A DNA stretch of 64,000 nt from Pseudomonas putida (GTDB lineage Bacteria; Pseudomonadota; Gammaproteobacteria; Pseudomonadales; Pseudomonadaceae): NCBI GenBank assembly GCA_029953615.1, contig CP124529.1:5172494-5236493 (forward strand). The letters run 5' to 3'. Position numbers and translations under genes: made by a program. Positions 1 to 8,486 of the stretch are shown here, one piece after another. Position 1 is the first letter of the stretch, and each line of letters begins with the position of its first letter. Under the pieces are notes generated by a model. The model was not told where the DNA came from, made no database searches, and worked only from the letters and a program-made list of their open reading frames with translations.

Positions 1-1
1 G

Positions 2-271
2 GGCCGGGCTGCGGTGCAGGCGGTGCGGATGCGCAAGGCGCAATGCCTGGAGGTACCCGTGTGGGCCTGGCACTGGGCACAACCGGACGACCCGCGCCTG
101 CCTTGGCAGCGGGCCCACCGCATCCAGCTCGACGAGGCCAGCCTGGCCCGCAAGCGCAAGGCCTTGGCCGCCCATGTCAGCCAGCTCGAGCCGGATGGCC
201 CGCGCCCGCCCGTACTGCCGCCGAACTTGCAGGAGTGTTTGCTGCAACCTTTCGAACTGGTGTTCCTGTAA
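2..271 (+). CDS. C-terminal end of a PIG-L family deacetylase (partial at window edge)
   Basis: The reading frame is open from the window's first bases and ends at 271, so only the last 89 residues or so are visible. The tail is rich in Arg, Pro and Trp (VWAWHWAQPDD near its start). I recall PIG-L/LmbE N-acetylglucosaminyl-deacetylase genes sitting just ahead of NodS-like methyltransferase and GT2 genes in Pseudomonas, and that order is seen here. The catalytic zinc motifs lie outside the window, so the call rests on tail resemblance and context. The next start follows after 11 nt, which suggests one operon. Confidence 0.5.
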   Translation, partial: GRAAVQAVRMRKAQCLEVPVWAWHWAQPDDPRLPWQRAHRIQLDEASLARKRKALAAHVSQLEPDGPRPPVLPPNLQECLLQPFELVFL

Positions 272-282
272 TTGGAGTTGTC

Positions 283-882
283 ATGAGCCTTGACTCACAG
301 TATTTCGCCGACCTGTACGCCACCAGTGAAGACCCTTGGGCATTTCGTACCCGCTGGTACGAAAAGCGCAAGCGCGAGCTGGTCATGGCCAGCCTGCCGC
401 GCCAGTGCTATCAGCGCGTTTTCGAGCCGGCTTGCGCCAATGGCGAGCTCAGCGCCTTGCTGGCCGAGCGTTGTGCCTACCTGTTGTGCCAGGACCTGGA
501 CCCTACTGCGGTAGCCCTGGCCAGTGAGCGCTTGGCCCAGCTGGGTAATGTCTCGGTGGAGCAGGCGCGGCTGCCGGCGGACTGGCCGGGCGGGAGTTTC
601 GACCTGATTGTGCTGAGCGAGGTGGGATACTACCTCGACCCGACCGACTGGCTGCAGGTGATCGAACAGTCGGTGGCCAGCCTGACCTACGACGGCGGGC
701 TGCTGGCCTGCCATTGGAAGCACCCTATTGCCGGTTGCCCGCAGGACGGGCGTGAAGTGCATCGCATGCTGGCCCGGCACCTGCCGCTGCATCTGCAGTT
801 GCAACATGACGAGGCGGACTTCGTGCTGGAATACTGGTCTTCTCAGCCCAGCGTGGTCGACCTTGACGAGACCTGCCCATGA
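283..882 (+). CDS. NodS-like SAM-dependent methyltransferase
   Basis: 199 residues. The start ATG at 283 was chosen over an upstream in-frame start at 43 because it follows GGAG spacing and clears the preceding gene. The opening FADLYATSEDPWAFRTRWYE is typical of the NodS/class I SAM methyltransferases of Pseudomonas. The Rossmann motif I reads FEPACANGELSALLA (near residues 46-60), the acidic residue of motif II follows in CQDLDPTA, and SFDLIVLSEVGYYL is motif IV. The methyl acceptor is unknown. The stop overlaps the next start by ATGA, so it is translationally coupled with the glycosyltransferase, which suggests a shared carbohydrate or glycolipid substrate (inference). Confidence 0.8.
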   Translation: MSLDSQYFADLYATSEDPWAFRTRWYEKRKRELVMASLPRQCYQRVFEPACANGELSALLAERCAYLLCQDLDPTAVALASERLAQLGNVSVEQARLPADWPGGSFDLIVLSEVGYYLDPTDWLQVIEQSVASLTYDGGLLACHWKHPIAGCPQDGREVHRMLARHLPLHLQLQHDEADFVLEYWSSQPSVVDLDETCP

Positions 883-1538
883 TTGCCGTTGTTATCCCGG
901 CGCACAACGAGGCCCGGCGCCTTGGGCGCTGCCTGCGGGCAGTACTGGCGGCCGCCCGGCAGGCGCAGCAGGTGGGGTACCAGGTGGAGGTGCTGGTGGT
1001 GCTGGACCGCTGCAGCGATGGCAGTGCCGCCGTGGCAAGCCGTTTCGGTGTAACGGCGCTGACGGTGGATACCGGCAACGTCGGCATGGCGCGCCGGGTG
1101 GGTGCGGCATACATGGTCGAGCGCGGCGCGCAGTGGCTGGCATGCACCGATGCCGACAGCCGGGTGCCAGCGCACTGGCTGTTGTCGCAACTGGCCTGCA
1201 GGGCCGAGGTGGTGTGCGGAACGGTGCATGTCGAGTGCTGGCAGCCCTGGCAGACAGCGGCCTTGCGCAAGCTGTACCACAGCCGCTACCACGCACGTGA
1301 GGGGCATCGGCATGTGCATGGGGCCAATCTGGGGGTTTGTGCCGACGCCTATAATCGGGTGGGCGGCTTCAAGCCCCTGGCGGCGCATGAGGATGTGCAA
1401 CTGGTCAGCGACCTGCAGGCCAGTGGCGCGCAGATCGTATGGACCGCCAGGCATAGCGTGGTCACCAGCAGCCGGCGCGACAGCCGCGCCCGCGGAGGGT
1501 TTGGCGATTATCTGGTGGGGTTGCAGACACAGATCTGA
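879..1538 (+). CDS. Family 2 glycosyltransferase
   Basis: 219 residues. The N-terminus MIAVVIPAHNEARRLGRCL is the GT-A nucleotide-sugar binding start, and the metal-binding DxD-type motif is seen in CTDADSRVP near residue 88. VHGANLGV followed by the ED-type motif AHEDVQL completes the GT2 pattern. No membrane anchor is seen, so it is probably cytoplasmic. It overlaps the methyltransferase stop by four bases. The acceptor cannot be read from sequence. With the upstream deacetylase and methyltransferase it forms a small sugar-modification cassette (inference). Confidence 0.8.
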   Translation: MIAVVIPAHNEARRLGRCLRAVLAAARQAQQVGYQVEVLVVLDRCSDGSAAVASRFGVTALTVDTGNVGMARRVGAAYMVERGAQWLACTDADSRVPAHWLLSQLACRAEVVCGTVHVECWQPWQTAALRKLYHSRYHAREGHRHVHGANLGVCADAYNRVGGFKPLAAHEDVQLVSDLQASGAQIVWTARHSVVTSSRRDSRARGGFGDYLVGLQTQI

Positions 1539-1562
1539 TGCTAGTTCGCACGCGGCGCGTAC

Positions 1563-1651
1563 CCTGTGGGAGCGGCTTTAGCCGCGAAGAATTCAACTCG
1601 GTGCATGGCACCGGCTGCGCCGGTGTTCGCGGCTAAAGCCGCTCCCACAGG
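1563..1651. repeat. Paired REP palindrome
   Basis: Two 26-bp arms are perfect inverted copies (CCTGTGGGAGCGGCTTTAGC and onward), separated by about 37 bp. They sit between the convergent glycosyltransferase and ku genes, where the transcript hairpin could serve both as a terminator and as a 3' stabiliser. Confidence 0.9.
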
Positions 1652-1682
1652 TACCTCGCTAATTCAATGAGTCATGAACATT

Positions 1683-2504
1683 TCAGGACGCCTTGCGTGT
1701 CTTCTTCGCCGGTTTCTTGCCACCCAGGCTGCGCTTGAGCAGTTCGGTAAGGTCGAGGATGTCCGCGCCTTTCCCAGCTTCCGTCGCCTCGCCCTTCTCC
1801 ACGGTTTCGATCTTGCCCTTGCTGGCCTTCTCTTCCACCAGGTCCATGATGGTCTGGCGAAACACATCCTGGTAGTCCGCCGGTTTCCACGGCCCGCTCA
1901 TGTCTTCCACCAGCCGCTTGGCCATGTCCAGCTCGCGCTTGTCCACCTTGGCCTCGGTCACACTGCTGTCCAGTTCCAGTGTTTCCAGCCCGCGCACTTC
2001 CTCGGGCCAGCGCAGGGTGATCATCACCAACGCGTCTTCCAGCGGCCGCAGCAGCGCCAGGTGCTGGCGGGTGTGCAGCACCACCGTGGCCAGCGCCACC
2101 TTGTCAGTCTTGGCCAGGGTTTCGCGCAGCAAGGCGTACACCTTGCCGCCACGACGGTCGGGGGTAAGGTAGTACGGTGTGTCAAAATACTGCAGCGGGA
2201 TCTCACCGGCTTCGACGAAGGAAAAGATGTCGATCGTCTGGGTCGCTTCGGGCCGGGCCTTGCGAATTTCCTCTTCGCTGATGACCACGTAGCGCCCCTT
2301 CTCGAACTCGACACCCTTGACGATATTGTCCTTGTCGATGTCCTTGCCGGTGACCTTGTTCACCCGTTTGTAGCCGACCGGCTCCATGCTGCGCTTGTCG
2401 AGCCAGTCGAAATCGACCCGCTCGGTGCGCACCGCGGTATTGAGGGCCACCGGTATGTGCACGAGGCCGAAACTGATGGCGCCTTTCCAGATTGCCCTAG
2501 CCAT
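1683..2504 (-). CDS. ku: Ku protein, non-homologous end joining
   Basis: 273 residues. The start ATG at 2504 (MARAIWKGAISFGLVHIPV) follows GGGAG by 8 nt; a longer reading to 2519 is less likely. The whole chain is the single Ku core fold of bacterial Ku, with the family motif YYLTPDRRGGKVYALL and a Lys-rich C-terminal tail (KKPAKKTRKAS). In bacteria the Ku homodimer threads onto DNA ends and recruits LigD. No ligD is in this window. In pseudomonads NHEJ acts mainly in stationary phase, and the next genes upstream are also stress-type, which fits that role (inference). Confidence 0.95.
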   Translation of the reverse strand: MARAIWKGAISFGLVHIPVALNTAVRTERVDFDWLDKRSMEPVGYKRVNKVTGKDIDKDNIVKGVEFEKGRYVVISEEEIRKARPEATQTIDIFSFVEAGEIPLQYFDTPYYLTPDRRGGKVYALLRETLAKTDKVALATVVLHTRQHLALLRPLEDALVMITLRWPEEVRGLETLELDSSVTEAKVDKRELDMAKRLVEDMSGPWKPADYQDVFRQTIMDLVEEKASKGKIETVEKGEATEAGKGADILDLTELLKRSLGGKKPAKKTRKAS

Positions 2505-2578
2505 TGGTGGTGCTCCCAAGGTTGCCTGCCAGTACCTGAATCGACTGCAACGGGTGGCGAAGGTTTAACCGCCCCGCC

Positions 2579-3484
2579 CTACGGCAGCGGGTTGCCGCCC
2601 GTCACGCCGAACACTTCACCGGTGATGTAGCTGGACTCCTGGCTGGCCAGCAACACATACACCGGTGCACATTCGGCGGGTTGCCCCGGGCGCTTCATCG
2701 GCGTTTGCGCGCCGAAGTCGGGGATTTTCTCCGGCGGTTGCCCGCCACTGGGTTGCAGCACGGTCCAGATGGGGCCCGGGGCCACGGCGTTGACCCGGAT
2801 ACCGCGCTCGATCACCTGCTTGGCCAAGGCCTTGGTGAAGGCGACGATCGCGGCCTTGGTGGTGGCATAGTCGAGCAAGGTGGCCGAAGGCTGATAGGAC
2901 TGGATCGAGGCGGTGTTGATGATGGTCGCCCCCGCCGGCATCAGCGGCACGGCCGCCTGGCAAAGCCAGAAAAGCGCATAGACGTTGGTTTTCAGGGTGT
3001 GGTCGAACTGCTCGTGGCTGACCTGGCTGATGTCCTTGCGCGCTTCCTGCTTGCCGGCGACGTTGACCAGGATGTCCAGGCCGCCGAGCTGCTCGTGGGC
3101 CTGGTCGACCAGTTCCTTGCAGAACTGCTCATCCTTCAGGTCACCGGCAATGGCCACCACCTTGCGGCCTTCGGCTTCGATCAGCTTGATGACTTCGCGG
3201 GCGTCGGGTTGTTCGATAGGTAGGTAATTGAGGGCAATGTCGGCGCCCTCGCGGGCAAAGGCGATGGCCACGGCGCGGCCGATGCCCGAATCCGCACCGG
3301 TGATCAGCGCCTTGCGCCCTGCCAGGCGGCCAAAGCCCTTGTAAGTGGTTTCGCCGTGGTCTGGCTCGGGCTGCATGTTGGCATCCAGCCCCGGGGCTGG
3401 CTGGCCTTGAGCCGGGAACGGTGGGTGCGGGTACTGGGTCAGCGGGTTCTGCATGCTGAACTGGTCGTGGGGTTTGTTGGGCAT
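2579..3484 (-). CDS. YghA-like SDR family oxidoreductase
   Basis: 301 residues. ATG at 3484 was chosen because AGAGGAG lies 8-9 nt ahead; a GTG three codons upstream is less well placed. A Pro/Gln-rich 45-residue leader precedes the Rossmann domain, as in the YghA/general-stress-protein-39 group. The NAD(P) motif [15 protein letters not shown] is followed by the structural NVAG, the catalytic Ser (ASIQS) and the Tyr-x-x-x-Lys pair in YATTKAA. The C-terminus [12 protein letters not shown] is classic SDR. The substrate is unknown, with aldehydes or stress-derived carbonyls a guess. It lies 75 nt upstream of ku on the same strand. Confidence 0.88.
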   Translation of the reverse strand: MPNKPHDQFSMQNPLTQYPHPPFPAQGQPAPGLDANMQPEPDHGETTYKGFGRLAGRKALITGADSGIGRAVAIAFAREGADIALNYLPIEQPDAREVIKLIEAEGRKVVAIAGDLKDEQFCKELVDQAHEQLGGLDILVNVAGKQEARKDISQVSHEQFDHTLKTNVYALFWLCQAAVPLMPAGATIINTASIQSYQPSATLLDYATTKAAIVAFTKALAKQVIERGIRVNAVAPGPIWTVLQPSGGQPPEKIPDFGAQTPMKRPGQPAECAPVYVLLASQESSYITGEVFGVTGGNPLP

Positions 3485-3518
3485 GGGGGCCACTCCTCTG
3501 GTGAAACCGGTATAGGCC

Positions 3519-3592
3519 CTTCGCGGGTTTGCCCGCCCCCACAGGTCTTGAAGCTGGTGATAGCCCTGCGGGAGCGGGCGAGCCCGCGAAGG
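3519..3592. repeat. Paired REP palindrome
   Basis: Inverted units of the CTTCGCGGG...CCCGC type flank a short loop. The arms are imperfect (TTTGCCC against GCGAGCC in the centre). It lies upstream of the SDR gene. Confidence 0.85.
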
Positions 3593-3837
3593 TTGCTCTA
3601 CCGTTTTCGAGGTAAACCGCCATCGATGGTTTTTTCTGACTGGCCCCTACACCGACCAGCGGTCGATACGACAGTCAAAGTGATCAGTTGCGCACCTCGA
3701 CAGCGTCGACATCCGGCGCGTCCCTGGCATCAGCTACTGCCACCACCACTGCCACCGTCTTTGGAATACACGCTGGAGAAACTACCGATGTAGTCGGGCA
3801 CCAGGACGGTCGAGGCCGACAGGACGCCACCATAGGT
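3593..3837. other. Gene-poor spacer with an open Gly/Ser stretch
   Basis: Directly after the nucleosidase stop (minus strand), 35 more codons stay open in the same frame, from 3837 down to a stop at 3730-3732, ending in the Gly/Ser-rich DGGSGGGSS. There is no start codon or ribosome site for it. It may be a decayed tail or chance. I see nothing else in the spacer. Confidence 0.4.
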
Positions 3838-4425
3838 TCACGCCTGGTTGAACAGCACCCGCCTGAAAGCTTCAGCCGCCAGGTGTACCTGCACCGCCCA
3901 GTCTTGCGCCGCGTCACTGCCGGCGTCATCGGAGATGTACTTCAGGCACACGAACGGGATGCCTTCGCTACGTGCGATCAGCGCCAGCACGTAGGCTTCC
4001 ATGTCGACCACGTCATAAGGCGCATCGCCATGGTTGATCTCGAAGCTGTCGCCACTGCCGCAGGTTTCCAGGGCCAGGCCAGGGATCTGCGTGCCGTGCT
4101 CCAATACCACCGGGATGTCCGACAAAGGCGTCTGGTAGCGGGCGAAGCCCAGTGGGGTCACGTCCATGTCGCGCTGCACGAAGCGGTTGCAGCACACCAC
4201 CTCGCCCTTGCCATGGCGCTGGCTGCCGGCCGAGCCAAGATTGACGATCAGCCTGGGCCGGTGTGCGGCAATGGCCTTGGTCAGGGCGATGGCAGCATTG
4301 ACCTTGCCGATGCCGGTGAACACCGTGTTGAGGTCAGCGAATACATCGCCGGCCTCGGCTTCAAGGGCGAAGACAAACAACGTGTCGTCGAGGGAAACGT
4401 CGGGAAATTGTTTGATCAGCATCAT
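3838..4425 (-). CDS. Nucleosidase / purine phosphorylase family protein
   Basis: 195 residues, the short form of the PNP_UDP_1 fold. Visible motifs are FALEAEAGDVF at the N-terminus, the phosphate/ribose region VNLGSAGSQ (residues about 61-69), the family signature VVDMEAYVLA (Met-Glu contact the ribose) and a late Asp in YISDDAGSDA that usually protonates the base. It probably hydrolyses a nucleoside such as methylthioadenosine or a related by-product, but the exact substrate is not readable. It is last in a minus-strand run with the YbdK ligase 56 nt upstream. The start lacks a clear ribosome site; MM offers two choices (4425 or 4422). Confidence 0.75.
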   Translation of the reverse strand: MMLIKQFPDVSLDDTLFVFALEAEAGDVFADLNTVFTGIGKVNAAIALTKAIAAHRPRLIVNLGSAGSQRHGKGEVVCCNRFVQRDMDVTPLGFARYQTPLSDIPVVLEHGTQIPGLALETCGSGDSFEINHGDAPYDVVDMEAYVLALIARSEGIPFVCLKYISDDAGSDAAQDWAVQVHLAAEAFRRVLFNQA

Positions 4426-4481
4426 GGCGCAGGGGGTTCCGAGTGGCTGCGAAAGGCGCGGCCATTTTCAGCCAACCCCGG

Positions 4482-5588
4482 CTAATTGCAAGCCCCGGCG
4501 GCCACCACGGCCCGTAACGCCTGCGTCCTGCCCAGGCCGGCTGCACTGGCCTGCGCCAGGCACTGCAATTGCTGGTCGGCGTGGGTACCGTCGCGCAACA
4601 GGCGGTGTGCATGGTGGAAGGCGCGTTCGGCGTCTGCCGTGTCGATCGGCAACTGCTCCTGCAACTGGGCCAGCCACCCTACGGCCGTGACCGGCTGTTG
4701 CTCATGCAGGCCGATGAATTCACCCTGGCGCCCATGGCGCATGGCGCGCCAGTAGTTTTCCTGGGTGATCCAGCGCTGCTCGCGGTTGCAGGCCGACGGG
4801 TCATGCCGGTACATGATGCTGTGCTCGACCAGGTGGCGAAACAGCGCGGCGATGCACAGCGCGTCCTCCAGCCGCGGGCAGCCATCGCAAATGCGCAGCT
4901 CGACCGTCGGGAAGCGCCGCGAGGGCCGGATCGCCCACCAGAAGTCGCCATCCGCGGCCAGCGACCCTGTACGTTGCAGCAAGGCACGGTAACGCTCGTA
5001 GGCGCTCCAGTCCGGCAAGGGCTCGGGCAAGCCCATGTGCGGCCACTCCCCGCAAATCACCCGACGGTAGCTCATGTAGCCGGTGCACTGGCCGGCCCAC
5101 AGCGGCGATGACGTACTCAGCACCAGCAACAGCGGCAACCAGCCCAGTACACGGTTGATCAGTTGCATACGGTCACAGCCTGGGGGTACGCCCACGTGGA
5201 CATGCAGGCCGTTGAGCAGGCTGCGCCGCGCCACATGCCGGTAGTCAGCGAACAGTTGCCGGTAATGCGCCGGGGTAGCCGGTTTCTGCCGCAGCCAGGC
5301 GGCATTGGGGTGGCTTGCCGCACCGTACAGGCCCATGCCCTCTTCGGCCAGGGCCGAATTCAACCGCTGGCGGCTATGCTGGAAGAACTCGCGCGCCTCG
5401 AACTGGTTGGCGAACACCGGCGAGGCCACCTCGATCTGGCTGCGGAACATTTCCTGGGCAAAATGCTGGCCCAAGGCCTCCCTGCAGCGCCCGATCACGG
5501 CAGGCGCGGGTGTGGCAGGTACCTGCCCTGTGTCCAGGTTCACCAGCAGGTACTCTTCCTCGATGCCGAACGTGCAGGGTCGGGCCAT
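4482..5588 (-). CDS. ybdK: YbdK-type carboxylate-amine ligase (GCS2 family)
   Basis: 368 residues. The chain begins FGIEEEYLLVN, the GCS2 ATP/Mg motif, and carries LHVHVGVP (His cluster around residue 130) and the downstream FPTVELRICD motif, all hallmarks of the YbdK branch of glutamate-cysteine ligase 2. E. coli YbdK has only weak gamma-glutamylcysteine activity, so the true amine and acid substrates are open. It starts 6 nt after the methyltransferase stop. Co-transcription with a haem-oxygenase-like enzyme and a methyltransferase suggests it joins a small amine or amino acid in a dedicated pathway (inference). Confidence 0.85.
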   Translation of the reverse strand: MARPCTFGIEEEYLLVNLDTGQVPATPAPAVIGRCREALGQHFAQEMFRSQIEVASPVFANQFEAREFFQHSRQRLNSALAEEGMGLYGAASHPNAAWLRQKPATPAHYRQLFADYRHVARRSLLNGLHVHVGVPPGCDRMQLINRVLGWLPLLLVLSTSSPLWAGQCTGYMSYRRVICGEWPHMGLPEPLPDWSAYERYRALLQRTGSLAADGDFWWAIRPSRRFPTVELRICDGCPRLEDALCIAALFRHLVEHSIMYRHDPSACNREQRWITQENYWRAMRHGRQGEFIGLHEQQPVTAVGWLAQLQEQLPIDTADAERAFHHAHRLLRDGTHADQQLQCLAQASAAGLGRTQALRAVVAAGACN

Positions 5589-5594
5589 GCTGCC

Positions 5595-6548
5595 TCAGCG
5601 ATTGCGGGTGACAGTGAGCACCACGGCGGCGATGCGCTCGACCTGCTCGTAACCAGGTTCGTCCAGTTGTTCGCCAAACACGTCCGGGTCGATCTCCCGA
5701 TACACCCAGGACCATTTCGGCCCCGCCAGGCGCAGGCGAATGGCTTCGAGCAAGGCATCCCGGCCTTCTATGATCGCCACGCCGGTATACAAAAGTAGCG
5801 TGCCTCCTGAACCAAGCCGCTCGCAGGCTTGTTCGACGATCCGCAGCGACAGCTGCGCGCCTAGCGAACCACCGCCATGCCGATAGGTGCGTTCGCCGGC
5901 ATCCAGCATGTACGGCGGGTTGGCAACGACAAGGTCGAACAGCCCGGTAATGCCATCAAGCAGATCACTCGGTTCCACGGACACATTGCTCAGGCCCGCC
6001 AATGCCGCGTTGATCGCGGTGTAACGCAGCGCAAGCGGGTTTATATCCACGGCGCTGACATGGGCATGGGGCGCCCCGCGGGCAATCAGCAACGCGCCGA
6101 CACCCGTGCCGCAACCAATATCCACGGCGTGCTCGACGCGCTTCGGGGTGCGTTGCAGATGATCCTGAATCACTTGGGCGAAACGGTAACTGTCCGGGCC
6201 GAGAAACACCGCGTCGGCGTCCTGGGTGGGGTATGCAGAATGCACCAGCAACAGGTCGTCGACCGTCGACCAGCGCACGGTACTGATCAGCAACTCTCCG
6301 TGCTCCTTGAGCACTTGGGCCAGCCGCATCTGATCCAGTTCATCGGCAGACACCAGTGACGAACGGAACGGGCGGCTCCAGCCGAATACATCGCGCACTG
6401 TCCTGGCCTGCGCAGCTTCCGGGCGCGCATTCACCCGAGCATGGGTTGCCGGGGTAACACAGGTGAAGCGATAGCCATCGGCGCGCAGGCGCCTGCCCAA
6501 TTGCAGCAGTGCCTGGTCAGCCTGGATTTGTTTGGGATCGAGCAGCAT
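5595..6548 (-). CDS. Class I SAM methyltransferase with NPPY motif
   Basis: 317 residues. The C-terminal two-thirds is a HemK/RlmG-like methyltransferase domain: motif I AVDIGCGTGVGALLIA (about 142-157), acidic AVDINPLAL, and the catalytic VVANPPYMLD near residue 205, which usually marks N-methylation of an amide or base amine. The N-terminal 130 residues form a separate region without recognisable motifs. Its ATG shares one base with the upstream stop (TGATG), so it is coupled to the haem-oxygenase-like gene. The methylated target may be protein, nucleic acid or the product of its neighbours. Confidence 0.85.
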   Translation of the reverse strand: MLLDPKQIQADQALLQLGRRLRADGYRFTCVTPATHARVNARPEAAQARTVRDVFGWSRPFRSSLVSADELDQMRLAQVLKEHGELLISTVRWSTVDDLLLVHSAYPTQDADAVFLGPDSYRFAQVIQDHLQRTPKRVEHAVDIGCGTGVGALLIARGAPHAHVSAVDINPLALRYTAINAALAGLSNVSVEPSDLLDGITGLFDLVVANPPYMLDAGERTYRHGGGSLGAQLSLRIVEQACERLGSGGTLLLYTGVAIIEGRDALLEAIRLRLAGPKWSWVYREIDPDVFGEQLDEPGYEQVERIAAVVLTVTRNR

Positions 6549-7882
6549 CAGTGGGTGACCTCCTGAATCAGGCCGGTAGCACGCAAGTAGCGCCGGGTGG
6601 CCAGCAATCCTTCCGGTGTCGCATGGCGGTTACCCGCCATCGTGTCGATCAAGGTTTCGATGTCGGCGCCCGGGGCAGGCTGCGCAAGCGTATCGTCCGA
6701 CTGTGCTTGCACCTCCCAGCTGCCAGGCAGCACGCGGCGGCCCCGGGCTTGCCAACCCGCGGCGATCCAGTCGTGCCACAGTTGTTTTTCATACGCCGTG
6801 AACACGCCATACATGGGTGCCGATGGGCCGTCGATGAGCGCCCACCAGCGGCTGTTGACGGGTGGCTCACCGCGACGGATCCAGCCCTGCGCCTGCAGGG
6901 CCTGAAGAAACGCGGGCATGGCGCCGGGCTCGGCCAGCCATTGGTTGACGGTGCGCTTTTGCAAGCGGCAATGGTCGGAATGCATGAACTGGCCGAAGTT
7001 GCGCTTGTGCTCCAGTGCCGAAAGCAGCTCGGATTCGAGATCGAAGCTGCTGATCAGGCTGGGGGTATCGGGCCCCAGGTCGTTCAAGCGATACCCGTTG
7101 CGCACCCGCTGGTAGAACTGACCGGCGTCGTCGGCCGGGCATAGTTGGCGCAGCGCCTGGACAGACAGATGTGCATGCCCGCTGGCTGCGTTGTCGATGG
7201 TCACGTGAAGCTGGAAGTAATGGCCATCGATGCCCAGTTCCGCCAGTTCGTAGGTGGTAATCAGCAAATGCAACGGTGGCTGTTCATAGCCCAGGTTATA
7301 GCCGATCACCTCGGCAAGAAACTCATCACCGTGGCGCCCCAACGCCAGCTGTACGGCACCTTGCAGGTAACGCTGGTCGTCCAGTTCAGGCAGGTCCAGG
7401 CAACCCAGCCGGCTCAACAGCCTTTGGTAGATCAGTACATGGTTGCAGCGCGGGTCGCCGCCGCCCAGTTCTTCGATGTAGGTGCGAATCAGGCCGTGGT
7501 AGCGCGGATCGCCCCAATGTCGCAAGGTGCTGTGCAGCCATGCCCCGTCCACTGCCTTGGTGGGCGCCACTTGTTGCAGGAACCACAACGCCTGGGCGCG
7601 GTTGGCAAAATAGCGCCGTGGTGCGCCTTGGCGGCGTTGCTCGAGGTAACTGGCATAGGCTTCGGCCACCTGGCTGGCGTGACGAGCGCTCCAGGCATCC
7701 AGCAGAGCGGGATCGGCAGGCAGGTCATCCGGCAAACGCTGCGCGTGTGCCAATTGTTCGTTCAGCCACGAAGTGCTCGTGGTGTCATGGCCTTCGAGCA
7801 ACGTCTGGTAACGCTGCTTCAGGCTTGGCCCATTTGCCGAAGCCGGTATCACCGCGTCGGTCTTGCGGGTCATTACCGTCAT
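6548..7882 (-). CDS. Haem-oxygenase-like iron-containing redox enzyme (possible diiron oxidase)
   Basis: 444 residues. ATG at 7882 was picked because AAGGA lies 7 nt ahead; a GTG at 7900 overlaps that ribosome site. Possible iron ligands follow the pattern of haem-oxygenase-like diiron oxidases: Glu137/Glu138 in YIEELGGG, His148 in CNHV, Glu200 in GYEQPP, and His226, Asp230 and His236 in YFQLHVTIDNAASGHAHLS. About 110 residues precede this helical core and a 130-residue Trp-rich tail follows. Members of this superfamily (UndA, SznF, BesC) oxidise amino acids, fatty acids or amines. It is coupled to the methyltransferase and the YbdK ligase. The reaction is unknown. Confidence 0.75.
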   Translation of the reverse strand: MTVMTRKTDAVIPASANGPSLKQRYQTLLEGHDTTSTSWLNEQLAHAQRLPDDLPADPALLDAWSARHASQVAEAYASYLEQRRQGAPRRYFANRAQALWFLQQVAPTKAVDGAWLHSTLRHWGDPRYHGLIRTYIEELGGGDPRCNHVLIYQRLLSRLGCLDLPELDDQRYLQGAVQLALGRHGDEFLAEVIGYNLGYEQPPLHLLITTYELAELGIDGHYFQLHVTIDNAASGHAHLSVQALRQLCPADDAGQFYQRVRNGYRLNDLGPDTPSLISSFDLESELLSALEHKRNFGQFMHSDHCRLQKRTVNQWLAEPGAMPAFLQALQAQGWIRRGEPPVNSRWWALIDGPSAPMYGVFTAYEKQLWHDWIAAGWQARGRRVLPGSWEVQAQSDDTLAQPAPGADIETLIDTMAGNRHATPEGLLATRRYLRATGLIQEVTH

Positions 7883-7903
7883 GCCGTAGTCCTTGTCCAC
7901 GTT

Positions 7904-8101
7904 TTATTGGCTGGGTTTCTGACCGGGCATCGGTTCAGGGTCTGGCGCAGGTTGTGAAGCAGGTTTGTCGCCAGGTTGCTGCATCTGCAAAGAGGGTTTG
8001 CTTTGGTCGGCATCCTTCGCCGGGTGATCGTTGTCCCGGTCAAAGCAACCACCCAGCAAACCAAGCGTGCCCACCAGGGCTATCAGAGGGATCAAGCGCA
8101 T
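7904..8101 (-). CDS. Small lipoprotein
   Basis: 65 residues. MRLIPLIALVGTLGLLGGC is a lipoprotein signal peptide with lipobox LGGC, so the mature chain starts at Cys19 and is lipid-anchored. The rest is short, hydrophilic and rich in Asp, Gln, Lys and Pro (PAPDPEPMPGQKPSQ), without a recognisable domain. GGAG lies about 5 nt ahead of this ATG, which favours it over an upstream start at 8161. It lies 21 nt ahead of the haem-oxygenase-like gene on the same strand. The function is unknown. Confidence 0.75.
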   Translation of the reverse strand: MRLIPLIALVGTLGLLGGCFDRDNDHPAKDADQSKPSLQMQQPGDKPASQPAPDPEPMPGQKPSQ

Positions 8102-8161
8102 GGGGTTCTCCTTCTGTGCAAAATCGCAGTGCCCGATCACCCGGGCACTGCGTAGGCTCAC

Positions 8162-8338
8162 TTACGAACGGCCGCCCTTGCGGCCCGATTCGCTGGTACG
8201 GCCACCACCGGAATGCTGGCCGCCCTTGCGCCCAGCTTCGGAGGCTTTTTCGCGGTCATTGGCAAAGTTGCCCGGGTTCTTGTTGCCACCCTGGCTGCCT
8301 TGCTGGTTGCCGGTGCGGCTGTTCTCTTTGTTGGCCAT
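8162..8338 (-). CDS. KGG-domain stress-induced small protein
   Basis: 58 residues, with start ATG at 8338 preceded by ACGAGG. The chain contains two copies of the KGG signature, AGRKGGQHSGGGR and SGRKGGRS, plus NPGNFANDREKASEAG, the plant-LEA/GsiB/YciG-type motif. Such proteins are very hydrophilic, lack hydrophobic core residues and are usually induced by starvation, desiccation or general stress through RpoS. That regulation is family knowledge, not seen here. It heads a same-strand run into the lipoprotein and enzyme genes, with a 60-nt gap. Confidence 0.85.
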   Translation of the reverse strand: MANKENSRTGNQQGSQGGNKNPGNFANDREKASEAGRKGGQHSGGGRTSESGRKGGRS

Positions 8339-8486
8339 GGTCTTAAACCTCGTATGACTTAGGAATGCACAGCATTACCTGCCGTACACCAGTTCGGAGT
8401 TCGGTCATTTCTGCGGATTCGGTTTAATGCGAAGCGTTCGGACCAGCGGCATTAAATAAGCGGCACCCGCATATTTGGCGCCCCTG

